A DNA stretch of 24,620 nucleotides from a virus. A model generated the notes under the pieces. It saw only the letters and a program-made list of their open reading frames with translations, searched no databases and had not been told where the DNA came from. The position numbers and the translations under genes were made by a program. The stretch is taken from positions 1-24,620 of the IMG/VR virus record IMGVR_UViG_3300044701_003128. One strand, given 5' to 3'. Below, piece after piece: positions 8,160 through 14,677 of the stretch (positions within the stretch are counted from its first letter, which is position 1; each line of letters starts with the position of its first letter).

Positions 8160-8569
8160 GCCTTGCCCTCCGTGATCGCGGTGATGCGTTTGGCGATCGA
8201 GTTCTTCACCCGGATCCGGGATTCACGGGCGTCCCAGCGGCGGAGCTGCGCGATGTCGAAGCTGCTTTCGACGAGGCTGAGGGCCTCGGCAAGAGGGATG
8301 TCGGCGATCGAGTCAGCCTGGGCCGCGGGGGCCGGGGTGGTTTCCTCGGGCTCCTCGTCTTGGACGCGCAGGGCGCCCAGCTTGAGGAGATTCTTGACCA
8401 CGTCGTAGTCCTTGATCTTGTCCCAGACGTCCTCGGGGAAGTCACGGGTGACACCGGAGGGAACCTGAATGCACTCGGGGAGGCCCCCGCCATCAACAAA
8501 GGTGAAGCTGATGGTGCATTCTTTGTCCATCGGCGGGTTTTCAAGTTCAGGGCGATAGACGACGATCAT
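8156..8569 (-). CDS. Hypothetical protein after the major capsid gene
   Basis: 137 residues. The N-terminal half (ECTISFTFVDGGGLPECIQV) is beta-like, an acidic Pro/Ala linker follows (EEPEETTPAPAAQ), and the C-terminal half is helical and basic (DIAQLRRWDARESRIRVKNSIAKRI), resembling the short helix-turn-helix-like tails found in many phage proteins at this locus. No enzyme motif is visible. The start could be the ATG at 8569 or an internal ATG at MDKECT; neither has a good ribosome binding site. Likely an accessory head protein. Confidence 0.68.
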   Translation of the reverse strand: MIVVYRPELENPPMDKECTISFTFVDGGGLPECIQVPSGVTRDFPEDVWDKIKDYDVVKNLLKLGALRVQDEEPEETTPAPAAQADSIADIPLAEALSLVESSFDIAQLRRWDARESRIRVKNSIAKRITAITEGKA

Positions 8570-8613
8570 GATGAATGGGTGAATGTAGTAACCAGATCAG
8601 AATAGGTCGGTAC

Positions 8614-8633
8614 AAGCCGTTGGGTCACGGCTT
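8614..8633. terminator. Hairpin overlapping the major capsid stop codon
   Basis: AAGCCGT and ACGGCTT form a perfect 7-bp stem around a 6-base loop. The hairpin includes the stop codon of the capsid gene. On the minus strand it is not followed by a U-tract, so it may stabilise the capsid mRNA end or weakly terminate; on the plus strand four T follow, so a weak antisense terminator is equally possible. Confidence 0.4.
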
Positions 8634-9542
8634 TTCCATCACCAGGCCGCTCTTGGGGTAGTACCAAGCGAGGCCACCGATACGTGCGTGAGCAGCGACG
8701 GTGAACTCGAGGTTGCGGCGCTCGGGGGGCAGGAACTCCAGGGGCTGCGGGATGTGCAGCTGGAGCTTGTCCGGGTTGCGGTCATAGACCATGATCCGGT
8801 CCTTGGAGAGGAAACCGAAGCTCTTGGTGGCTTCCAGCTCGTTGATCGGCTCAATGGAGCTGATCATCGGGTTGGTGCGGAGGAAGAACTCCATCACCGT
8901 GGTATCGGAGGTCGTCGACCTCGGGGTGGTGGAGATGATGCGATACACGTTGTAGGGAACGAGCATCGTGTTGGGCATCTCCTTCATGTTGCTGTTCTGC
9001 ACGAGGCGTGTGGGCGCTTCGTTGAGCAGGGACAGCATCTCGTCGGTGGTGACGCCGGAGGTGTCGAACCACTTGTCGGGGACCAGCTTGTCGATCTGGT
9101 CGTTGTTGAAGAAGCCCTTCATGCCGGAGGGGGAGTCGCCGAAGTAGGCGATCTCCTGGACCTTCTCCTCGTAGGCGCGGCGGACGGCGTTGGCCCGGCG
9201 CTGCTCGAGGTTCATGTTGGGGACCATCGCCGCGGCGCGGGTCTCCTGGATGGTGTAGGCGAAGGAGCCGCCGAGGGAGCGCACCGGGTAGGTGATCTCC
9301 TTGCGGAGGACGTCAGCACGGGGCAGATCACTGGCCTTGTCGGCGATGATCTTCATCGATCCCTGCTTATCGAAGACTCGATAGGTGAAGGAATCGGAGC
9401 CAGGGCCGACCTCGGAGGAGATCGGGATCAGCTGGCTGTACTTGATGTCGGCGTACTCGACTTCGAACGTGCGAGACAGGATCGTCTCGAGTTCGCGGGC
9501 GAGAAAGATGCCGACGTCGTCGTTACGGACTTGGGTGGTCAT
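8625..9542 (-). CDS. Major capsid protein (DUF2184-like)
   Basis: 305 residues, HK97-fold size. The sequence TFEVEYADIKYSQLIPISSE, then ITYPVRSLGGSFAYTIQETR, AYEEKVQEIAYFGDS with GMKGFFN, and a C-terminal VAAHARIGGLAWYYP fit the DUF2184 group of major capsid proteins as I know it. The start has GGAG 8 bases upstream of ATG. It follows the prohead protease/scaffold and the cement protein and precedes the adaptors, the standard order. The gene is uniformly GC-rich with strongly preferred codons, as expected for the most abundant virion protein. It would form the icosahedral shell. Confidence 0.85.
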   Translation of the reverse strand: MTTQVRNDDVGIFLARELETILSRTFEVEYADIKYSQLIPISSEVGPGSDSFTYRVFDKQGSMKIIADKASDLPRADVLRKEITYPVRSLGGSFAYTIQETRAAAMVPNMNLEQRRANAVRRAYEEKVQEIAYFGDSPSGMKGFFNNDQIDKLVPDKWFDTSGVTTDEMLSLLNEAPTRLVQNSNMKEMPNTMLVPYNVYRIISTTPRSTTSDTTVMEFFLRTNPMISSIEPINELEATKSFGFLSKDRIMVYDRNPDKLQLHIPQPLEFLPPERRNLEFTVAAHARIGGLAWYYPKSGLVMEKP

Positions 9543-9558
9543 GGGAGGGGCTCCAGGA

Positions 9559-10179
9559 TCAGGTGCCGGTGTCGGCGGTGTAGGTCATCGCCGGGATGTC
9601 GACCTCGAGGAGAACGAGTCCTGCGCCGGAGGTCTCCGACAGCCAGCGGGCGCCGGCAGAAATCGCGACGGTCTTGTTGGCGACGGCGGTCTTGGTGAAG
9701 CGGCCGAGGAAGGCGCCCGTGACGGTGCCGGAGTGATCCGCGTTGAAGAAGCGGACGGCATCACCGAGGGCGATGGCAGCGGTGGTGTACACCCAGACCA
9801 CACCCTTGGAGACGACGTTGACCGTCTCCTTGTCGGGGTAGCCCATGCGGCCATCGGCGGCGAAGGGCGTGGGGACAGGGGTGTAGACCATGCCGGCATC
9901 CGAGCCCTCGACGACCATCGAGCTGATCACCAGGCCCTGGATGAGGGAACCGCTGGTGGCCGGCTGAATGGCGAGGGGATCGTTGCTGGTGGGCGAGTTG
10001 TCGGTCTGGACGAGGACGCCGTAGGGGATGGCGGCGCCGGATTGGTTGCGGTAGGACCGGCAGACGTAGGCCTGCAGGTCGGCAATCATGCCTTCGTGGC
10101 CGGCAACCTGACGCTGGGGGTAGGAACCCTGAGCGCCGATGGGATTGTTGACCGTGGTGGGGGTGAAAGTAACAGCCAT
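9559..10179 (-). CDS. Head decoration / structural cement protein
   Basis: 206 residues, MAVTFTPTTVNNPIGAQGSY to TYTADTGT. The order is: short N-terminal arm with GHEGMIADLQ, then YRNQSGAAIPYGVLVQT, a central GLVISSMVV with GYPDKETVNVVSKGVVWVY, and FFNADHSGTVTGAF. This is the pattern of the phage cement protein family ('structural cement protein Gp24'-like), which binds the capsid surface and stabilises it. A strong ribosome binding site (AAGGAGAT) precedes the ATG, consistent with high expression. It sits between scaffold and capsid genes. Confidence 0.75.
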   Translation of the reverse strand: MAVTFTPTTVNNPIGAQGSYPQRQVAGHEGMIADLQAYVCRSYRNQSGAAIPYGVLVQTDNSPTSNDPLAIQPATSGSLIQGLVISSMVVEGSDAGMVYTPVPTPFAADGRMGYPDKETVNVVSKGVVWVYTTAAIALGDAVRFFNADHSGTVTGAFLGRFTKTAVANKTVAISAGARWLSETSGAGLVLLEVDIPAMTYTADTGT

Positions 10180-10191
10180 GGAAGGATCTCC

Positions 10192-11478
10192 TTACTTGGT
10201 GGCGGTGAGAGGACGCTTCCAGGCATCGGCCTGCCGAGCTCGGTAGGTCTCGAGGGGGCTGGCCGCTTGACGGGTGCCGCGGAGGGCGTCGCGGAGGTTC
10301 TCGGTGCTGTCACCGCGGGCCTCGTCGTCGCTCTCTTCGGTGTCCTCGTCCTCGGGGTCTTCGCCTTCCTCGTCTTCGTCCTCGGGGGAGTCGGCGCGGG
10401 CGGCGAGGATGCCCTCAACCACGCCCTGGATGTAGGCGGGCTCAGCGTCTTCCCGAGGGGCGGAACCGGTGAGGTTCTTGAAGGCTTCGGTGTAGAGGGT
10501 GTCGTCGTCGATGCCGTCGAACTTGAAGTCCTCGTTGAAGGCGGGGGCCAGCTTCTGGAGGGTGGCCAGGCGGGCGGCCACGAGCTGGTCGAGTTCGGCG
10601 GTGTCGATGCGGGAGGGGTCGCTGTCGAGCTCAGACAGGCGCTCTTCGAGAGCGTCGGCCCGGCCTTCGGCGGCTTCCTTTTCGTAGGTGGCGGAGTCGA
10701 GATCTTCCTGGAGGCTGTCGACGCGAGCGACGAGGTTGTCGCGCTCGGTGGTCAGAGCCGTGAGCTGGCGCTCCATGTCCCGTGCGAAGGACTGGACCGC
10801 ACCGGCTGCTTCCGCGGGCAGATCGATCTCCAGGCCGTCCAGTTTGACGGTGGCCATGACGGGAGATGCAGGTGAACTGGGCTGGAGCGCCGACCCCGGG
10901 GGAGGGGTCAGGCTCGGGTCGATGGCGACGGCGTCGGCCGCATCCATGCGATCGAGAAGAAGACGTACCTCGGGGCCAGCCCGGCCTCGGGGAACGATGG
11001 CGATGTGGTTGACGCGAATGTTGCGCTGGACGCCGGAGTACTCCTCGCCCTCGGGGGTGAAGCCGGGGGTGGGGTCGAAGTCGACCTTGTAGCCGGCGGA
11101 GACTTCGGTGGCGTCTTTGCGCCTGATCTTGCCGATGGCGTCTTGGTCGGTGACGACCAGGGCGACTTCCACGAAACCGTCGTTGTACCGAACTTGGCTA
11201 CCGGAGTAGCCGACTTGGTACTGCTTGGTGTTCGCGGCATCGAGCAGGACCGGAGGGTGGCCCCACGTTGCGGGTTTCATGCCGAACGTGGAGAGGGAAT
11301 CAGGGTTGCTGACTTCCTCGGGGGGCCGGTATTCGCGGACCTGGGAACCATCGGCGCGGCGGTAGAGCTGAGTCCCCGTGCGCGCGGCACGACACCAGAC
11401 GCGGAGGTAGCCCTCCTCGGTGGTCTCGCTCCCGGTGATGGGCGCGAAGTCGTAGCGATGGACAGAACGTGTTTCCAC
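10192..11478 (-). CDS. Prohead protease (DUF2213) fused to scaffold domain
   Basis: 428 residues with a GTG start inside an inverted repeat. Residues 1-180 are a DUF2213-type prohead protease: TTEEGYLRVWCRAARTGTQ, GHPP at 73-76, EVSAGY with candidate nucleophile S127, and NHIAIVPRGRAGPEV with H158. Residues about 205-360 form a coiled coil (ERQLTALTTERDNLVARVDS) typical of scaffold, followed by a very acidic stretch (about 365-395) and a basic end. The protease would cut scaffold and capsid N-termini during maturation. A Met opening MATVKLDGLEIDL marks the domain border and could start a separate scaffold, but no ribosome binding site is seen there. Confidence 0.85.
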   Translation of the reverse strand: METRSVHRYDFAPITGSETTEEGYLRVWCRAARTGTQLYRRADGSQVREYRPPEEVSNPDSLSTFGMKPATWGHPPVLLDAANTKQYQVGYSGSQVRYNDGFVEVALVVTDQDAIGKIRRKDATEVSAGYKVDFDPTPGFTPEGEEYSGVQRNIRVNHIAIVPRGRAGPEVRLLLDRMDAADAVAIDPSLTPPPGSALQPSSPASPVMATVKLDGLEIDLPAEAAGAVQSFARDMERQLTALTTERDNLVARVDSLQEDLDSATYEKEAAEGRADALEERLSELDSDPSRIDTAELDQLVAARLATLQKLAPAFNEDFKFDGIDDDTLYTEAFKNLTGSAPREDAEPAYIQGVVEGILAARADSPEDEDEEGEDPEDEDTEESDDEARGDSTENLRDALRGTRQAASPLETYRARQADAWKRPLTATK

Positions 11479-11480
11479 GT
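11467..11480. promoter_or_regulatory. Inverted repeat over the protease start codon, possible operator
   Basis: ACGTG TTTC CACGT is a perfect 5-bp inverted repeat with a 4-base spacer. It covers the GTG start codon of the prohead protease gene and lies about 90 bases from the divergent XRE regulator gene. Small dyads like this are typical XRE binding sites, so it may be the target of that regulator, or an mRNA hairpin hiding the start codon. Confidence 0.35.
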
Positions 11481-11517
11481 CTCCAGATTACGTTGTTTTG
11501 GGAGTAGGAGTAACCTT

Positions 11518-11562
11518 ATGCGGACAGCGTGTAGAAGTAGGTGGCGATCCACAGGCAGTTAG
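11518..11562 (+). CDS. Possible 14-residue leader peptide before the XRE gene
   Basis: An ATG with the best ribosome binding site in this region (AGGAG, 7 bases upstream) opens a 14-codon frame, MRTACRSRWRSTGS, ending at TAG 11560-11562. The XRE ATG at 11571 follows 8 bases later and has no ribosome binding site of its own, so the regulator may depend on ribosomes reinitiating after the leader. The peptide is basic. It could also be chance. Confidence 0.4.
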   Translation: MRTACRSRWRSTGS

Positions 11563-11570
11563 CACTTTGC

Positions 11571-11756
11571 ATGCGGATTCGGGCGCTAAGAGAGAAGGCT
11601 GGGATTTCGCAAAGACAGGTGGCAGAGACGCTTGGTATCAGTCAGGCGGCGTACAGTAGGTTGGAAACGGGCGAGGTTGAGGTGTCGTTAAATAAGCTGT
11701 TTGTGTTGGCAGAGATGTATGGGTTGACGCTGCAGAAGTTGATCGAGGGGATTTAG
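11571..11756 (+). CDS. XRE/Cro-C1 family HTH regulator
   Basis: 61 residues from MRIRALREKAG; a GTG at 11541 would add 10 residues but gives a less typical N-terminus. This is a bare XRE helix-turn-helix: IRALREKAGISQRQVAETLG, ISQAAYSRLETGEVEV, LNKLFVLAEMYGLTLQKLI. Helices 2 and 3 (SQRQVAETLG / SQAAYSRLE) are complete, with no sensor or dimerisation domain after it. It is the only well-supported gene on the plus strand, set inside the head module, divergent from the protease gene and convergent with the next minus gene, whose stop codon is 2 bases away. It may control the start of the head genes. Late-operon transcription would produce antisense RNA across it. Confidence 0.85.
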   Translation: MRIRALREKAGISQRQVAETLGISQAAYSRLETGEVEVSLNKLFVLAEMYGLTLQKLIEGI

Positions 11757-11758
11757 TG

Positions 11759-12619
11759 TTAGGCGCTGCGGCGGCTTGTCTTACCCGAGCACTTCCACTT
11801 GGTGCGGGAGAGGCAGAGGGGAGTATTGCGGTCGGCGCCGGAGCAGTCCTTGCCGTGAGACTTCATGTCGCCGAAGGAGCGAGCGCAGTAGCGGTCCCCC
11901 TTGTCGGTGCCGGGAGCGATGGTGTAGCCCTTGGCGCCGTAGCGAACTTTGTTTTTGCGGCCGGTCTCGGGGTTTGTGACGGTCTTGGTGTACTTCTTGC
12001 CGTCGTCGGCGTCGCTGCGCAGCGGAGGTTGGATCTGGGTGGGGGCGTAGAAGGCGATGTAGTTGTCGGTCCGGCCTCGGGGGGTGCGGCGGTAGCCGGG
12101 TTCGTAGCGGCGGCGGAGGCGCTCGACGGTGAGGTTGTGGCGGCGCATGCCGCTGCGCAGGGAGGCCCGGGTGGCGCGGCCGGATTCGTACATGGCGCTG
12201 CCCACGGCGCCAGCCCGTTCCACCTCGAGCTGCGCGGCTCTCTGAATGGCTTTTTCGGCGCGGCGATTCGCGGTCTTGGCGGCCTCGTGCAGACGCTGGG
12301 TCTTGGACTGTGGCTGGATCTGGGCGAAGGCCTCGGGAGTGAGGCGCATCGAGGGGGGCTTGGCCGTGGCGCGGTGAACGACCTCGGTGACACCACGTTG
12401 AGCAGTGCGCTTGATCGCTGCAGGGGCACCGAGGATGGCGTTGCGGCTGCCTTTGAAGACGAGGGCGCCACCGATGGCCCCCGCGGTGAGGCCGGCGGCC
12501 AGGGCGGCGCGCTTGGGGAAGGCACCGCGCTTGTGGCAGGTCTGGCCGGCTGCGATGAAGCTCTGACCGCAGGCCCGGCCCTGGGCGTCGAGGCGGAGGG
12601 TGGCGGGGGTCAGGGTCAT
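11759..12619 (-). CDS. Virion-associated protein with CGx3Ix5C motif and Cys-rich C-terminus
   Basis: 286 residues. An N-terminal cysteine motif (C17-G-Q-S-F-I-A-A-G-Q-T-C28) is followed by basic residues and an Ala/Gly hydrophobic segment (about 37-54, AALAAGLTAGAIGGALVF), then a basic helical region. The C-terminal 75 residues read VRYGAKGYTIAPGTDKGD, then YCARSFGDMKSHGKDCSG, LCLSRTKWKC, a conserved cysteine-rich domain that I associate with structural proteins of cyanophages and related phages but cannot name. The membrane-like segment and strong basic charge suggest an ejected or internal head protein. It lies 3 bases after the stop of the previous gene. Confidence 0.75.
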   Translation of the reverse strand: MTLTPATLRLDAQGRACGQSFIAAGQTCHKRGAFPKRAALAAGLTAGAIGGALVFKGSRNAILGAPAAIKRTAQRGVTEVVHRATAKPPSMRLTPEAFAQIQPQSKTQRLHEAAKTANRRAEKAIQRAAQLEVERAGAVGSAMYESGRATRASLRSGMRRHNLTVERLRRRYEPGYRRTPRGRTDNYIAFYAPTQIQPPLRSDADDGKKYTKTVTNPETGRKNKVRYGAKGYTIAPGTDKGDRYCARSFGDMKSHGKDCSGADRNTPLCLSRTKWKCSGKTSRRSA

Positions 12620-12622
12620 GGG

Positions 12623-13573
12623 TCAGATCGCGAGCTGGTCGTACTGGGGGGTGAAGCCGTCCGCCCAAACTGCATCAGCGCCGTACCTGCCACGAGTGCG
12701 AGCGTTGATGCGGTCATAGCCACGAGCGAGGGTCATGGCTGTGCGCATGTCGTACTCACCAATTTGACGACGGCTGGCTCCACTGGCTTTCATGGAGGCG
12801 CGCTTCCTCGAATAGCGCGCAGCGATGGGCTTTTCGAACTTCTCGCGTTGAAGACTGCGGTTCGCAGCACGGCTAGTCATGCGGTTGACTTGTGCAGAGA
12901 TCACACCACCAGCGGCACCTCCCACAGCGCCATAACCGCCACCAATACCTGCACCGATAGCTGCGCCTTTTAGGTTACCTGTCAAGAGAGCACCGGCAAC
13001 ACCGCCAGCCAAAGCTCCAACACCGGCATTAAGAGCAGCCGCACGTTTTGCTTGACTTTTGCGGCTAAAGGGATCACCACCAACAGGGGCGCCGTAATAA
13101 CCTTCACGTTTGATCCGCTGGCGGCTGAGGATTCCTGTCTCGGCCCCGGTTAATGTTTTGCGCGACGGTCCTTGCTGTGCGTTTCCTTTGGTGCATTTTT
13201 CACCAGGGGAGATCGATCCATTACCGCACTTGAGGTCGAGGCGCTCAGCGGCGTCGAGGCGGGAGCGGATGTACTGACGGGAGCGGTCTTGGATTCCCAT
13301 GTCGCAGGCGGCGAGGTATTCGTGAGGGGTCAGCGCAGAGTCCATCTTCTTGTAGGAACCGCAGCCGCCGTCGCAGCTGCATTTCTTGCCTTTGCCGGCG
13401 CCGCAGCTGCAGGATTCGGCGTCCATGGGGGCCTTGGTCTTCTTGGCGCCGCGCATGCCGCGCTTCCGGGAGTGCTTGGACATGGGCATGTCGTCAGAGC
13501 CTTCACGGACGTCGCCGGGCTCCATTTCCTTCTCTTCCATCTCCATCGGCGGGCGTTTGCGCGTGGCAGGCAT
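12623..13573 (-). CDS. Cys-rich virion-associated protein with Gly/Ala membrane-like hairpin
   Basis: 316 residues. The N-terminus is highly charged and Met/Lys/Glu-rich, followed by a cysteine cluster (about 55-71, CSCGAGKGKKCSCDGGC) and then the C-G-x3-I-x5-C motif (C116 to C127). Residues about 180-235 are a long Gly/Ala stretch (VGALAGGVAGALLTGNL, GAAIGAGIGGGYGAVGGAAG), as in glycine-zipper proteins that cross membranes. The C-terminal third is basic. No enzyme motif is seen. Together with its two Cys-motif neighbours it may help DNA pass the cell envelope. The middle of the gene is less GC-rich than its start. A run of 12 G lies about 50 bases upstream of the start. Confidence 0.75.
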   Translation of the reverse strand: MPATRKRPPMEMEEKEMEPGDVREGSDDMPMSKHSRKRGMRGAKKTKAPMDAESCSCGAGKGKKCSCDGGCGSYKKMDSALTPHEYLAACDMGIQDRSRQYIRSRLDAAERLDLKCGNGSISPGEKCTKGNAQQGPSRKTLTGAETGILSRQRIKREGYYGAPVGGDPFSRKSQAKRAAALNAGVGALAGGVAGALLTGNLKGAAIGAGIGGGYGAVGGAAGGVISAQVNRMTSRAANRSLQREKFEKPIAARYSRKRASMKASGASRRQIGEYDMRTAMTLARGYDRINARTRGRYGADAVWADGFTPQYDQLAI

Positions 13574-13622
13574 GGCGAATGGGGCGCAGACGCCCGTGAA
13601 GCGATAGTTGTATGTTACCGAC

Positions 13623-13635
13623 CTCGGGGGGGGGG
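13623..13635. repeat. Run of 12 G next to a CTCGGGG motif
   Basis: The short gap between the MuF stop and the next gene start holds CTC followed by 12 consecutive G (C12 on the coding strand). This is the longest homopolymer noticed in the window and could vary in length by slippage. It lies outside both genes, so a change in length would alter spacing, not reading frame. Confidence 0.8.
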
Positions 13636-13641
13636 GGAACT

Positions 13642-14502
13642 CTAAGCGTATGGAGTTGGAGCTAATTGTTCGAAGACAGCGGCTTTGTTGAGGTCAACGG
13701 GTTTGATGTTGTTAGCGCGAAGTGATGCAGCGACCTCTTTGCGGTGGCGTTCACGTTGAGCGGCGTAAACGGGATCGTTAGCAGCGATGTCTGCGTCCCA
13801 CGGTGCTAGGTAGCAGCGGCAGCGGGGGTGACAAGGGACACGCACTTCGTTGCGCTTGTAGAGGGTGCCGGCGCGAGGAGCACAGAGATCGCAAGAGCGA
13901 TCATCGCTGGTCGCGTACCACATAACAAGATCTATGCCTTGTGCGGCGTAGTACTGATTAGAGGCGTCGTTGTAGGCGCGCAGCGCTTCGGTGCGGACGA
14001 TGGTTTCAGCGCGGGATTTGACCACGCCGAGGCGAAGGCGCATGTCCTGCACGAGGGCGTTGGTGGGCCGGCCTTCGGCGATGCCCTGGGCGACGACCTC
14101 GGCTGAGGTGGTGGCGAAGGATTCGCCATGGCGGCGGAGGTAGCCCTTGGCCTGGGCAGCGGCAGCGGCGGTGGCCTCGAGGGGGATGGAGACGTCGATC
14201 CGCTCTCGGGGGGATAGCTCTGTGGCGACGTCGAGCCCGCGGGTGCTGGCATCCGCGGTCAGGTTGCGGAGGATCCGGTCGTATGCGTCTATGCGGTCTG
14301 GGCGGTAAGCCGGGATGAGCTGCCGGAAGTCTTGCAGCAGAGCCAGGTTGCGCTGGGCGGGGTCCGCGTAGCCGGCGCGCATGTGGATGCGGGTGCGGCG
14401 GACCAGGCGGTTGAAGGACTGGTCGAGAACACGGTTCAGGAGCGTGATGGTGCCGTCCTCGGTGGTACGGAGTAGGGCGTTGTAACGCTCAAGAAGGTCC
14501 AC
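13642..14502 (-). CDS. Mu F-like minor head (head morphogenesis) protein
   Basis: About 286 residues from a GTG at 14502, which overlaps the previous stop by 14 bases; a TTG at 14544 would add 14 residues. The C-terminal half has the MuF signature: TIVRTEALRAYNDA, then DDRSCDLCAPRAGTLY and PCHPRCRCYLAPW. The cysteines C-x2-C and C-H-P-x-C-R-C can bind one metal ion. Mu F-like proteins bind the portal and are needed for correct head assembly; several are injected. The gene sits 14 bases into the preceding small gene and two genes after the portal. Confidence 0.88.
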   Translation of the reverse strand: MDLLERYNALLRTTEDGTITLLNRVLDQSFNRLVRRTRIHMRAGYADPAQRNLALLQDFRQLIPAYRPDRIDAYDRILRNLTADASTRGLDVATELSPRERIDVSIPLEATAAAAAQAKGYLRRHGESFATTSAEVVAQGIAEGRPTNALVQDMRLRLGVVKSRAETIVRTEALRAYNDASNQYYAAQGIDLVMWYATSDDRSCDLCAPRAGTLYKRNEVRVPCHPRCRCYLAPWDADIAANDPVYAAQRERHRKEVAASLRANNIKPVDLNKAAVFEQLAPTPYA

Positions 14503-14677
14503 GAGAGCCGGGGAACTGAATGGTGCGCTCAGCCAGGGCGCCAAGCATGGTCAGAGCGTCCTCGGGGGCACCTTGAGCTGCTGCCTTCTCAATCAAGGAT
14601 GTGATGCCATCAACGTCCCCTGCAGCCTGATACTGCAGGGCTTTTTCGTAGGCAGCTTCGAAGTCTTTGTCAGTCAC
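14489..14677 (-). CDS. Small helical protein between the giant protein and MuF
   Basis: 62 residues from a GTG at 14677, whose first codons overlap the stop of the giant protein by 8 bases (GTGACTGA); the longer form from ATG 14719 would overlap by 50 bases. The sequence TDKDFEAAYEKALQYQAAGDVDGITSLIEKAAAQGAPEDALTM reads as two or three amphipathic helices like a single TPR-type repeat. It ends inside the start region of MuF, so translation of the three genes is probably coupled. Function unknown; possibly a small head assembly chaperone. Confidence 0.6.
   Translation of the reverse strand: MTDKDFEAAYEKALQYQAAGDVDGITSLIEKAAAQGAPEDALTMLGALAERTIQFPGSRGPS

Noticed and set aside
9385-10875. Long plus-strand open frame (496 codons) across decoration and protease genes
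   Set aside because: It is the antisense shadow of two well-supported minus-strand genes in GC-rich DNA; composition is Gly/Val/Asp-rich with no recognisable domain or start signal.
11756-12973. Plus-strand open frame of 405 codons
   Set aside because: It is antisense to two Cys-motif proteins with clear domain features; its Ala/Gly-rich translation is typical of shadow frames.
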